DNA of 64,000 nucleotides from an uncultured Desulfovibrio sp. GTDB lineage: Bacteria; Desulfobacterota; Desulfovibrionia; Desulfovibrionales; Desulfovibrionaceae. The notes under the pieces were generated by a model that did not search any database, was not told the DNA's origin, and saw only the letters and a list, made by a program, of their open reading frames with translations. The number at the start of each line of letters is the position of its first letter. Positions within the stretch are counted from its first letter, which is position 1. The translations under genes and the position numbers were made by a program. Positions 1 through 8,437 of the stretch are shown piece after piece. The DNA is taken from positions 16,534 to 80,533 of the forward strand of contig CAJUMQ010000009.1 of the NCBI GenBank assembly GCA_910587035.1. The letters run 5' to 3'.

Positions 1-552
1 CATAAAGCCGATGAAGAACATGAGATCCGGCCAGATTGCAGGAACTGGGTAGATCTTTATAATGAGATAGCTGACAGCAGCGCCGCCGACAAAACCCAAT
101 GCGCATGTGGCCTTGGCCAGACCCACAAAGAAGCTTTCCCATTTGGCTGGGAGCAATTCGGATATATATCCGGAATCCAGACTGTAGCCTCCGCCAACCC
201 CAATGCCGATGCTGAATAGAAAAGAGGATATGGCCCAGATATCATCAGAAAAATAAACACCCACAGAGCCAGCGGCAATGATCAGCGGACAGAGCCGGAA
301 AAGGAAAAGATAACCCAGCCTGTCCATCAGATTGCCAATTACCACCGAGCCAATGGCGATGCCCACCAGAGCGCTGGCACCGAGAATGCCCTGATCCAAA
401 GCAGACAGCTTTGGGGAGCCCAGGAGAACTATCAGCGGTATGATTATGCCGACGATGGTTGACAGGGCTGCACCGATAAGCTGCTCCAGGGAAGCGACCG
501 CAAATATATACCAATGTCTTGGGCGGAGAGGCATTTGGGATAAAGATGTCAT
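1..552 (-). CDS. MFS transporter (sugar-porter-like), C-terminus outside window
   Basis: Partial integral membrane transporter; 184 codons are visible and the frame runs off the left window edge. It shows several hydrophobic segments and, between the second and third, the major facilitator motif A (GNLMDRLGYLFLFR). A glycine-rich helix is followed by an ISELLPAKW stretch, as in sugar/metabolite:proton symporters. The substrate cannot be read from this fragment. The ATG at 552 is chosen; a GTG at 564 and an ATG at 534 are also in frame and none has a strong ribosome binding site. It lies 26 bases downstream of the urea channel gene on the same strand, so it is probably the last gene of the urease transcript. 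Confidence 0.75.
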   Translation of the reverse strand, partial: MTSLSQMPLRPRHWYIFAVASLEQLIGAALSTIVGIIIPLIVLLGSPKLSALDQGILGASALVGIAIGSVVIGNLMDRLGYLFLFRLCPLIIAAGSVGVYFSDDIWAISSFLFSIGIGVGGGYSLDSGYISELLPAKWESFFVGLAKATCALGFVGGAAVSYLIIKIYPVPAIWPDLMFFIGFM

Positions 553-578
553 TGCGCTGCTCACAAGCTTTTTGGGGT

Positions 579-1583
579 TTATTTTTTCTGTCCTTTCCAG
601 ACTGTCATATCGGGATTGCTGGTGTCATCCATCTTGTACAGGGGCAGCAGGAACAGCCAGGTGGCAATGCAGAAAGGCGCTGTAAGCGTGGGCATGCCCC
701 ACGGCAGCATCAAGGTGTCCATGCCGGCCTGAATGAACACTGTCGCCACAACACCGGCCACTGTCCAGATGGCGCTTTTCCAGCTGACCTTATAAAAGGT
801 TGTGCCCAATGCGATGCCAGTCAGGACCGGGCTAAATCCAAAAAGGCCGGCTGTGACATCCGCTGGATCAGCCGCAAACAGAACGGCCACCAAAAGAGCG
901 ATGGCGGACGACATGGCTGCATATATGGCCGCCCAGATGCTGCAAACTCCCAGGGCAATCAGGAAGATGATTCCCGTGATCCAGTTGTTGATCAAAAAAA
1001 CCTGGGAAATGCCCTTGAGCCAATATATGGCAAAAGAGCCTATGCTCCAGTCGATCTGACCACCTATGTGGACAATAAGGGCAGGCGAGTTCATATCCGC
1101 AAGCGGCGTGGCGGTAAGCACCCGAGCCGAGAGCAGGAATGTCCACGTCAAAAAGACGAAGGGAAATGTGAGGGAATTGATCTTGAACTGGGCTGTCACA
1201 TTGTTAAAGCCACGCCGCATCCACGTTGTCAGCATGGCGCAGCAGACGAGGCTTACCCACATGAGGGGCACCGGTTCAAGGAATGTAGGAAAGGCGCAGC
1301 CCACCAGGATGCCGTTGAAGCCCCACAGGCCCTGCTCTCCATCCTGTCTGTACTCGCCGATGATCCAGCCAGCGAAAGTGGATGCCGCGAGGCCAAGAAG
1401 AGCGCCCCAGGCTATTTGCGGAACCGAGGCGCTATAGGCTCCCCAAAAAATACCCACCAGAATCAGGAGGCCTGTGTAGGCGCTCTCCTGAAACATGACC
1501 TGGCCGCTGCCACGAAGGAGCGCCCGCACAGTGCCTTTGAAAGAAAAATAATAGCCTGTGAATGATCCATTCTGCTCGCTCAT
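579..1583 (-). CDS. Urea transporter (UT/Yut family)
   Basis: Inner-membrane urea channel supplying substrate to the cytoplasmic urease encoded upstream. The 334-residue length and the two-fold pseudo-repeat fit the UT family, whose bacterial structural model is the Desulfovibrio vulgaris channel. Signature stretches are visible in both halves: GFNGILVGCAFPTF in the first and GFSPVLTGIA plus MPTLTAPF in the second, with hydrophobic helices throughout. The ATG at 1583 (MSEQN) is preferred over in-frame ATGs at 1595 and 1604 because a GGGG lies just upstream. It follows ureD by 77 bases on the same strand. Confidence 0.9.
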   Translation of the reverse strand: MSEQNGSFTGYYFSFKGTVRALLRGSGQVMFQESAYTGLLILVGIFWGAYSASVPQIAWGALLGLAASTFAGWIIGEYRQDGEQGLWGFNGILVGCAFPTFLEPVPLMWVSLVCCAMLTTWMRRGFNNVTAQFKINSLTFPFVFLTWTFLLSARVLTATPLADMNSPALIVHIGGQIDWSIGSFAIYWLKGISQVFLINNWITGIIFLIALGVCSIWAAIYAAMSSAIALLVAVLFAADPADVTAGLFGFSPVLTGIALGTTFYKVSWKSAIWTVAGVVATVFIQAGMDTLMLPWGMPTLTAPFCIATWLFLLPLYKMDDTSNPDMTVWKGQKK

Positions 1584-1660
1584 TGAATGCCCCATATATA
1601 TCATATTCGCTTTGCGATATTACTAGCGATATTATTCCAGTGTATTAGCTTTCACTTCAC

Positions 1661-2608
1661 CTAGCGCCAAGGGAATTCATCCGGCAGGGGGCATCCCTTG
1701 ACTGCCATGCGCACATCAGAGCAAAAGCTCCGGACAATTTTTTTCACAGGACCAGGCTCCATGCCAAGGGCCCGGAAAAGCAGCCCGGAGTGGTTGGGCA
1801 GATGCGTGATGCCATAGGCAAGCCTGCTTTCCCGGTCAATTCCCGGTTCTGTGCGTGTGTAAATTTCATTGATAACATTTTCGGGGGCCAGCACCACAAC
1901 ATTTGCAAAAACATCGTAGTGGGACATGATGCCTATATCCCTTATGTGTCCATCTTGTGGGGTAATGACAAATTTTTCCCGAAAAAGGGGCATGCCATCA
2001 GGACGGCTCCCATGAACGCAAACGGACAGGACATCATATTCAAAGATTTCGCCGGTTTTATAATATTTTCGCCCTGGCATATATATTTCCGAATAAAACA
2101 TGGACGCTGTGGGATCAGCAACAATGGCCGTGTCGGATATATAGCGGGTATGCTTGCAGGGGATGACAGGTTCCGGCAGATATTCAAGATAGGAGCCGGC
2201 CTCCAGAACAATTGTCTGCCTCATGCCAGAGTAATTACTTTTCATTTCCGCCAGTTTTGTGGCAGCGCCTGTGCTGATGAAGGCCATGGCATCCTTTTTG
2301 AGATGGAATTTCTGCACATAGCGGTCACCATCCACATTTGGCCCACCGGAGGAAAGAATATAGACGCAGGGCATCTCCGGCAGCTGCTCATCAAAATAGA
2401 GCTCCTTTTGAACTATGAGTGGCGCGCGCCTGTCCAGATCGCGCAAAATTGTTTTGCCCTCACGGTTTTTTTCAAAGCCCAGCTTAAGATAGCCATGCTT
2501 GCCGGGACAGCCTACATACATGCCTTCCGGCTCGGCCGTGTAGCCCCGCATTTCTGGCATGGAGTCAAAGTCGCAAACTGGCGCGTCGGAATATTGCCTG
2601 GCTGCCAT
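1661..2608 (-). CDS. ureD: Urease accessory protein UreD (UreH)
   Basis: Scaffold for nickel delivery; with UreF and UreG it forms the GTP-dependent complex that activates apo-urease. The family core is visible: a SSGGPNVDGDR stretch near residue 87, then FISTGAATKL and the YLPEPVIPCKHTRY segment characteristic of UreD. Its 315 residues are slightly long for the family. It follows ureG by 6 bases, so the accessory order is E-F-G-D, with ureD last as in Helicobacter (ureH) and many other urease operons. Confidence 0.92.
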   Translation of the reverse strand: MAARQYSDAPVCDFDSMPEMRGYTAEPEGMYVGCPGKHGYLKLGFEKNREGKTILRDLDRRAPLIVQKELYFDEQLPEMPCVYILSSGGPNVDGDRYVQKFHLKKDAMAFISTGAATKLAEMKSNYSGMRQTIVLEAGSYLEYLPEPVIPCKHTRYISDTAIVADPTASMFYSEIYMPGRKYYKTGEIFEYDVLSVCVHGSRPDGMPLFREKFVITPQDGHIRDIGIMSHYDVFANVVVLAPENVINEIYTRTEPGIDRESRLAYGITHLPNHSGLLFRALGMEPGPVKKIVRSFCSDVRMAVKGCPLPDEFPWR

Positions 2609-2614
2609 AAAAAA

Positions 2615-3244
2615 TCACCCGTTGTCTTTTACTTTATCAAACAGAGCCATTTTAAAAATGAGATCAATCAGAGTGTCTATTCCTTCTCCAGTCAGGGAAT
2701 TCGTGAAAACAAAAGGCTTGCCTGGCCGCATAAGCCTGCTGTCATGATCCATAACATCAAGAGAGGCGTGCACATAAGGGGCGAGATCGGTTTTATTAAT
2801 CACCAGAATGTCACTTTGCGAAATCCCTGGGCCGTCCTTGCGGGGAATTTTATCGCCGGCGGCAACATCGATAACATATATGAAAAAGTCCACCAGAGCC
2901 GGACTAAAGGTAAGGGTAAGATTGTCGCCACCGGATTCAATCAGAACAACATCTGCGTCGGGGAATTTGGCCTCCATTTCCTCCACTGCCGCTATATTCA
3001 TGGATGGATCCTCGCGCACTGCGGTATGGGGGCAGGCGCCGGTCTCCACGCCAATTATGCGGTCTTCCACAAGTACGCCCTTGAGAGTCTTGCGCACATG
3101 CTTGGCATCTTCCGTGGTGACAATATCATTGGTTATGATGAGCACGCTCATGCCGCGCTCAATCAATTTCGGGGTAATGGCCTCAATGAGCGCGGTTTTA
3201 CCGCTGCCCACAGGGCCGCCTACGCCAATTCTGCAAGTTGACAT
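2615..3244 (-). CDS. ureG: Urease accessory GTPase UreG
   Basis: SIMIBI-class GTPase whose GTP hydrolysis drives nickel insertion into urease. The P-loop GPVGSGKT lies at about residues 10-17, the metal-binding CPH motif is present as TGACPHTAVRED, and a DVVLIESGGDNLT Walker B region and an NKTDLAPYV base-recognition motif follow. The 209-residue length is normal. It sits between ureF and ureD with short gaps, inside the accessory half of the urease operon. Confidence 0.97.
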   Translation of the reverse strand: MSTCRIGVGGPVGSGKTALIEAITPKLIERGMSVLIITNDIVTTEDAKHVRKTLKGVLVEDRIIGVETGACPHTAVREDPSMNIAAVEEMEAKFPDADVVLIESGGDNLTLTFSPALVDFFIYVIDVAAGDKIPRKDGPGISQSDILVINKTDLAPYVHASLDVMDHDSRLMRPGKPFVFTNSLTGEGIDTLIDLIFKMALFDKVKDNG

Positions 3245-3266
3245 AAGTATAGCCTTTATATTTTGT

Positions 3267-3980
3267 TCAGTTCATAAACATGCGCATTTTGCCCTTTTCG
3301 TGAAGAGATGCAAAAATGTCTGCCTGGGGCACAAAAGCACGCATATTGTCAAACCCCATGTTTTTTGCCTGGGCATAGCTGTCTTCGATGTCATCACCCA
3401 GTTCAAACAAAATTTTCTGGGTGTCATAGTGTGAAATGCGCACACAGCGGAGCGCCGCCGAGAGTACCATATTGATTACACCATATTGATGGGCCACATA
3501 AAGGGCCTTTTCATCCATCCCATCCAGAGCGAAAGCTATGCCCTGGGCCACGGGATATGTGCCCGGCGTGAGGCCTGCCTTTATATCTTCAAGCCAGCTT
3601 GCGAACATGCTCTCCGGCCCGTAAAGGGCGAGCCCAAGCTCGGCCAGTTTCTTGCCCATGCGCGCCAGCATAAGGCGCGCCTCGTCATTCATCTTAAATA
3701 GCATCAATTGCCTGTCCGCCTGGCATACACCTGCATAATCCCCTGCGAGGGCAGCCCTGTGGGAGAGGAGCGCAGAAACGCCATCGCTAAAGGCGGCCTG
3801 GGTGGCAATGGAACGGGTATACTCTTTCAGTGTATGGGCATCGTGCACAATTCCGAGGCCCGCGGCTGTTTCCAGGCCATTTGAAAAAGAGAAAGTACCC
3901 ACCGGAAATGTGGAATCAGAAAATTGAATCAGCCTGAAAAGTTTGTTCATGTTGTGCATGCAGTCCGGCCTGAATATCAT
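3267..3980 (-). CDS. ureF: Urease accessory protein UreF
   Basis: All-helical activator that bridges UreD and UreG during nickel loading. The N-terminal family pattern is clear: RLIQFSDSTFPVGTFSFSNGLE, read here from about residue 16, followed by ISHYDTQKILFELGDDIEDSYAQA near the C-terminus. Three in-frame ATGs exist (3980, 3959, 3950); none has a convincing ribosome binding site. The one at 3950 (MNKLFRLIQ) gives the N-terminus usual for the family. It follows ureE by 66 bases. Confidence 0.9.
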   Translation of the reverse strand: MIFRPDCMHNMNKLFRLIQFSDSTFPVGTFSFSNGLETAAGLGIVHDAHTLKEYTRSIATQAAFSDGVSALLSHRAALAGDYAGVCQADRQLMLFKMNDEARLMLARMGKKLAELGLALYGPESMFASWLEDIKAGLTPGTYPVAQGIAFALDGMDEKALYVAHQYGVINMVLSAALRCVRISHYDTQKILFELGDDIEDSYAQAKNMGFDNMRAFVPQADIFASLHEKGKMRMFMN

Positions 3981-4046
3981 TTGCCAATGCCATTCAGGGT
4001 AGCGTCCAAATGTTATTAGTGAAAGGGAGCCTGGAACATTTGCCCA

Positions 4047-4667
4047 TCAGCAGTGTTCATGATGATCATGGGTGTGATGCCCATGGTCGTGGTGATCATG
4101 ATTGTGATGATGATTTTCATGGGAGGCGCCACCAAAAAGACGGCGTATTTCATGCGGAGCCATGTAGGGAATCACTTCCCTGCCTTCCTGAAACTCGTAA
4201 CTGATGCCCTCGAGATGATGCGTGTCCATGACGCTCAGCATCACCTTTTTGTCCACTGTAAGAGGCACATATATCTTTGTGCCCTTGACCACGGCAGGCC
4301 AATGCTGATTTCCTATGGCGTGGCCAAGCTCCAGACTGCGGCGAATGACAGTTTCGGGATTTTGGGTGGCCAGGGATGAAAGATCGATTACCATGACCGG
4401 ATTGAGATCCAGTTTGAGGACGGCAATATGGCCAACCGCCTCATCATGGAACACTATGTCTCCATCCACCACCTGGGACTGACGCTTAAGGGCAATGGGG
4501 TACTCCGCGCCTCTCTCGCTTTTGGCCAGGAAACGGGATTTTTGGGCTGTCCACTGATCCAGGGGAATATATTCCACATCCAGCTCGGATAGACGATTCC
4601 TCCATTTCGGCTCGTGGATATTTCCCAGAATTTCCGTGCAGATTTCCATATCTGTATTTCCATTCAT
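4047..4667 (-). CDS. ureE: Urease nickel metallochaperone UreE, His-rich tail
   Basis: Dimeric nickel chaperone that hands Ni(II) to UreG. The core shows VVDGDIVFHDEAVGHIAVLKLD, GHAIGNQHWPAVV with its conserved metal-site histidine, and a final tail of about 25 residues with 14 histidines ending in cysteine, like the Klebsiella-type UreE tail. The frame is open to an ATG at 4712, but that ATG forms one arm of a perfect 11-bp inverted repeat directly after ureC. The start is therefore placed at 4667 (MNGNTDMEICTE) or 4649 (MEICTE), which also matches family N-termini. Confidence 0.9.
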   Translation of the reverse strand: MNGNTDMEICTEILGNIHEPKWRNRLSELDVEYIPLDQWTAQKSRFLAKSERGAEYPIALKRQSQVVDGDIVFHDEAVGHIAVLKLDLNPVMVIDLSSLATQNPETVIRRSLELGHAIGNQHWPAVVKGTKIYVPLTVDKKVMLSVMDTHHLEGISYEFQEGREVIPYMAPHEIRRLFGGASHENHHHNHDHHDHGHHTHDHHEHC

Positions 4668-4684
4668 CCAGTTATATAAATTAA

Positions 4685-4712
4685 ATGAAGCACCCTTTTC
4701 AGGGTGCTTCAT
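4685..4712 (-). terminator. Inverted repeat between ureC and ureE (terminator or attenuator)
   Basis: ATGAAGCACCC pairs perfectly with GGGTGCTTCAT (4685-4695 with 4702-4712, loop of 6). In the minus-strand transcript it starts 9 bases after the ureC stop and is followed by an AU-rich TTTAATTTATATAA stretch. This resembles a leaky intrinsic terminator that would lower expression of ureEFGD relative to ureABC, or an RNA-processing hairpin. Confidence 0.6.
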
Positions 4713-4721
4713 ATTCAGATA

Positions 4722-6440
4722 TTAACTAAACCAGTAGAGCTGGGCAAGGGGAAGTTCCTTGGCCGGCGGAACCTTGGCAAGTTTTCCATCCACATAGACA
4801 TTGAATGTCTCGGGGTCAATTTCGATCTGGGGCATGGCGGAGTTGCGAACCATATCCATCTTGCCAATCTGACGGGTTTTGCGCACAGGATAGATAATAT
4901 TGTCCACACCAAACTTGGCGACCGTGCCGGAGTCCACTGCAGCCTGGGAGGTGAAGCGCACGCATGTTCTGGGCATGGCCTTGCCAAAGGCGCCATACAT
5001 GGGCCGCAGAATCTTAGGCTGTGGCGTGGTCAGAGAGGAGTTGGGGTCACCCATGTTGGCCCAGTTGATCAGGCCGCCCTTGATGACAAGCTTGGGTTTT
5101 GTGCCAAAAAAGGCAGGTTCCCACAACACCAGGTCGGCCATCTTGCCAACTTCAATGGAGCCAAGAATATCGCTTATGCCATAGGTAATGGCGGGGTTGA
5201 TGGTAAGTTTGGCCAGATAGCGCAATACGCGGAAGTTGTCATTGTTTTCGCTGTCTTCCGGCAGTTTGCCACGGGCCTGTTTCATGTAGGAGGCCATCTG
5301 GAAAGTGCGCATGAAGGATTCGCCCACACGTCCCATGGCCTGGGAGTCGGAGGAAACCATGGAAATTATGCCGAGATCATGGAACACGTTTTCGGCCGAC
5401 TGGGTCTCTGGACGCACACGGCTTTCCGCAAATGCCACATCTGAAGGAATGTTGGGATTCAGATTGTGGCAGACCATGATCATGTCGAAAAGCTCGGCCT
5501 CGGAGTTAACGCCAAAAGGCAGAGTCGGGTTTGTGGAGGACGGCATAACATTGGCCATGGAAGCCACTTTCAACAGATCGGGGGCATGGCCGCCGCCAGC
5601 GCCTTCTGTATGATAGGTGTGGATGGCCCTGCCATCAATGGCTGCAATGGAATCTTCCACATAGCCATTTTCGTTGAGGGTATCTGTATGGATGGCCACC
5701 TGCACATCCATTTCATCAGCCACCTCCATGCACTTGCGAATTGCCGCGCAGGTTGTGCCCCAGTCCTCATGGGCCTTGAAGCCGCAGCAGCCGGCGACTA
5801 TCTGCTCCTCCAGGGTTTCGCGCACGCTGGAGTTGCCCTTGCCCAAAAAGCCCATGTTAATCGGCAGGCCTTCGCAGGCCTCAAACATTTTCTGCACATT
5901 CCAGACACCGGAGGTGATTGTGGTGCCATTGGAGCCATCGGTGGGGCCAACGCCACCGCCTATGAGAGTGGTGATGCCATTTGAGAGGCAGTTATAGGCC
6001 TGCTGCGGCGAGACCATATGAACATGGCCGTCAATGGCGGCCGCTGTGAGAATGCAATGCTCGCCGGATATGGCATCTGTGGATGGACCAGTGCACAGGG
6101 AGGGGGTCACGCCATCCATGATATTGGGATTGCCTGCCTTGCCTATGCCGGCAATCTTGCCATCCTTGACGCCAACATCGGCCTTGATGACACCCAAAAC
6201 CGGATCGAGGATAGTGACATTTGTTATAACCAGGTCAAGGGAGCCGCCCTTGCTGGTGATGGTGTTGGCTGTGCCCATGCCATCGCGCAGGGTTTTGCCA
6301 CCGCCATAAACTGTTTCGTCACCGTAGACGCGCAGATCCTTTTCAATCTCAACATAGAGATCTGTGTTTGCCAGACGGATCTTGTCGCCAACGGTTGGGC
6401 CGAACAAATCATTGTTATTTTTTCTGGAAATTGTCGCCAT
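4722..6440 (-). CDS. ureC: Urease alpha subunit UreC
   Basis: Catalytic subunit of urease, hydrolysing urea to ammonia and carbamate in the cytoplasm. All active-site elements can be read: the HVHMVSPQQ nickel ligands, the carbamylated lysine in GFKAHEDWGTT, the histidines in AIHTDTLNE and YHTEGAGGGHAPD, the flap cysteine in MVCHNLNP and the aspartate in SSDSQAMGRVGE. The 572-residue length is standard for a separate alpha subunit. A GGGGAAAG ribosome binding site precedes the ATG, which lies 2 bases after the ureB stop. Confidence 0.98.
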   Translation of the reverse strand: MATISRKNNNDLFGPTVGDKIRLANTDLYVEIEKDLRVYGDETVYGGGKTLRDGMGTANTITSKGGSLDLVITNVTILDPVLGVIKADVGVKDGKIAGIGKAGNPNIMDGVTPSLCTGPSTDAISGEHCILTAAAIDGHVHMVSPQQAYNCLSNGITTLIGGGVGPTDGSNGTTITSGVWNVQKMFEACEGLPINMGFLGKGNSSVRETLEEQIVAGCCGFKAHEDWGTTCAAIRKCMEVADEMDVQVAIHTDTLNENGYVEDSIAAIDGRAIHTYHTEGAGGGHAPDLLKVASMANVMPSSTNPTLPFGVNSEAELFDMIMVCHNLNPNIPSDVAFAESRVRPETQSAENVFHDLGIISMVSSDSQAMGRVGESFMRTFQMASYMKQARGKLPEDSENNDNFRVLRYLAKLTINPAITYGISDILGSIEVGKMADLVLWEPAFFGTKPKLVIKGGLINWANMGDPNSSLTTPQPKILRPMYGAFGKAMPRTCVRFTSQAAVDSGTVAKFGVDNIIYPVRKTRQIGKMDMVRNSAMPQIEIDPETFNVYVDGKLAKVPPAKELPLAQLYWFS

Positions 6441-6442
6441 TT

Positions 6443-7008
6443 CTACTTTCCCCGTTTTGCTGAGATTTCGGCCTCATTCACTTCTGCAGCCGCTTCATCC
6501 TGAGAGACGGTCTTGAAACCATAGAGAGCCATGCGCTTAAGCGCGCGCAGGTGGATGGGATAGTAGGTCGGGCTGTCTTCCAGGCCAACATAGCCATCAG
6601 TCAGGTCATTGAAACCGATAACGCGGCGCTTGCCACCATAGGTGACCAGTTCAACTTCCTTTTCCTCACCCGGCTCAAAACGGATTGCGGTTGTAGCCGG
6701 GATATTCAAATGCTTGCCAAAGGCAAGGTCGCGATCAAATTCCAGGTACCTGTTGACCTCGAAGAAATGGAAATGGCTGCCCACCTGAATGGGACGATCG
6801 CCTGTATTGTGTACCACCACCTTAACTGTGCGGCGGTTGGCATTATAGGTGATGTCGCCATCCGCCAAGATGACGCCGCCCACCGGGCAGTATGTTTTTG
6901 GCGTAAAGCCAGGAGTTTTTGGATATTCAATTTGTGGCTGCCCCTCAAAAACACCTGAGGTGTGGAGTAGCCCTGTGTATCTTTCTGGTTTGATTTTGAA
7001 TCTGCCAT
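6443..7008 (-). CDS. ureB: Urease beta subunit UreB, apparent frameshift near the N-terminus
   Basis: Structural subunit of the urease trimer. The conserved body is unmistakable: GDRPIQVGSHFHFFEVNRYLEFD, then RFEPGEEKEVELV and the GFNDLTDGYV end. The only ATG with a good ribosome binding site (GAGGA, ATG at 7008, MADSKSNQKDTQGYSTPQ) is in a different frame from the body; the two would join at a run of five T (minus strand, 6947-6951) if one T were added or the ribosome slipped back by one. Without a frameshift the body could start only at a GTG (6883), which lacks a ribosome binding site, or inside ureA. The C-terminus carries a 20-30-residue extension rich in A, E and K. Confidence 0.85.
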
Positions 7009-7019
7009 TTGAGCTTCCT

Positions 7020-7322
7020 CTATTTAATCGGTTGGTGAATGGAGACAAGGCGGGAGCCATCCGTGAACACGGCTTCCACCTGCAGGAGATCAATCATATC
7101 CGCCACACCATCCATAACCTGTTCTTTGGTGAGCACCTGAGCAGAGTCATGCATAACTTCTTCAACGGTCTTGCCCGCACGGGCTCCCTCAAGGGCGGCG
7201 GAGGTGATGTAGGCCACCGCCTCCGGGTAATTGAGTTTCAAACCTTTCTGAAGACGGCGCTCCGCGAGAAGGCCCATGGTAAGAAGCAGGACTTTATCTT
7301 GCTCTTTTGGGGTTAAATGCAT
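7020..7322 (-). CDS. ureA: Urease gamma subunit UreA
   Basis: Smallest structural subunit of urease, exactly 100 residues as in enteric and soil bacteria. MHLTPKEQDKVLLL opens the protein, followed by ERRLQKGLKLNYPEAVAYI and EEVMHDSAQVLTKEQVMDGV, all family hallmarks. It is the first gene of the operon, with a strong GGAGG ribosome binding site 8 bases before its ATG. The three subunits are separate genes, unlike the ureA-ureB fusion of Helicobacter. Confidence 0.98.
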   Translation of the reverse strand: MHLTPKEQDKVLLLTMGLLAERRLQKGLKLNYPEAVAYITSAALEGARAGKTVEEVMHDSAQVLTKEQVMDGVADMIDLLQVEAVFTDGSRLVSIHQPIK

Positions 7323-7372
7323 ATTGGTTCCTCCATCTAGGAATTACGAAGAGGCCTGGACGGCCAGATGGG

Positions 7373-7505
7373 ATTATAGTTGGCATACCCGGACCATCCG
7401 GTGCATGCGGGACAACATGGAATGAAGAGGTGAGATCTTGCATTGGGCGATTCAGTCCTGCCTGGGAGTGCAGCGGGAAAATTAAATATTTCGCCAAGTT
7501 GGCAA
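7373..7505 (-). promoter_or_regulatory. Urease operon upstream region with possible operator
   Basis: The 266 bases before ureA contain no gene. Two signals may matter: a TATAAT at 7373-7378 on the minus strand without a recognisable -35 box at 17 bases, and an imperfect palindrome TTGCCAACTTGGCGAA at 7490-7505. A GTGTTAC/GTAACAC NikR-type site was looked for and not seen. The assignment is speculative. Confidence 0.25.
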
Positions 7506-7588
7506 TTAAAAAAACATTCTCTCCTGTTTTTTGATACTGCTTTATTTTAAAATTTACAACCGCCGCGATGCAGTCCCATATAAATTTT

Positions 7589-8437
7589 TTAAATATTTAA
7601 TTTAGGTATATCAGACATATGACCAGACAGACTGCCACAAGGTGGGGGCGGCACAACTTTTTCCTGTAAAAAAAATGAGAGAGAGGAAAAAAGCTCATCC
7701 ATCTGGATGCAGGTATCCTGACAGGGGCCATATGGGCGCTGGTTGAGCAACCCATACACCGGAACAGGGTAACTGTCCTTAATGCCAGAGTACAGATCCC
7801 TTTCACAGGCAACCGCGATTATATACTTTGGCTTATACTCCTTTGCTATTCTCCTTGCCAAGGTACCTCCTGTGGCAACAGCCAAACCAAAATCATACTT
7901 TTGGGAAAGTCCGTGAAGAATACCAATCTGGCATTTACCGCAATTTACACAATTTGCTATGGAATATGTGATGCGCCTTGAACATGTGCTGTTCTGAATG
8001 CAGTGGGGCAAGAGGAGAAGGATTCTCCTGGATGGAACAGGACTGAAATATTGCAGTACAAAATTATTATTTATATAAATAAATGAGCGTATTACAGCTT
8101 CTTTATTTATATTTAATAATTTCGCAATCACAATCATGACTGGGATGGAGAAGTTGATAACAATATTTGATAATAATCGTGTAAATGGAAGAAACTTTTT
8201 ATTATATATATTAAATATTGTTATTCCTATTATAATATTTAAGATTATAACCAATCCAAGAGCTATATCAAAAAACGAAAAATTGATATATGTTTTCCAA
8301 TATAAAAGTAATATAAATATAAAAATAAAGACACATGATAACAAAAAGCTGCTCGCAGCGAGCAGCCCGGTAAACATATGCCTGGAGTATTTATTTAATG
8401 AACCGGCATTCTTGCAGCCACAGCGGTTTACTTTCAT
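7589..8437 (-). CDS. DUF116 family membrane protein
   Basis: Function unknown. The N-terminal third has three hydrophobic segments (about residues 20-48, 54-78 and 84-108); the C-terminal half is soluble and carries a cysteine cluster CSRRITYSIANCVNCGKC, typical of DUF116 and suggesting a metal or iron-sulphur site, followed by a GILHGLSQKYDFGLAVATGG stretch. The start ATG at 8437 overlaps the fmt stop (ATGA), so translation is probably coupled to fmt. The membrane part is notably AT-rich compared with the flanking genes. Confidence 0.75.
   Translation of the reverse strand: MKVNRCGCKNAGSLNKYSRHMFTGLLAASSFLLSCVFIFIFILLLYWKTYINFSFFDIALGLVIILNIIIGITIFNIYNKKFLPFTRLLSNIVINFSIPVMIVIAKLLNINKEAVIRSFIYINNNFVLQYFSPVPSRRILLLLPHCIQNSTCSRRITYSIANCVNCGKCQIGILHGLSQKYDFGLAVATGGTLARRIAKEYKPKYIIAVACERDLYSGIKDSYPVPVYGLLNQRPYGPCQDTCIQMDELFSSLSFFLQEKVVPPPPCGSLSGHMSDIPKLNI

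Noticed and set aside
519..3241. Long plus-strand open frames opposite the urea channel and ureD/ureG
   Set aside because: They are antisense shadows of well-supported genes, with low-complexity His/Cys/Arg-rich translations and no family features.
4668..4712. ureE start at 4712
   Set aside because: The first codons form one arm of a perfect hairpin, and family N-termini begin about 15-21 codons later.
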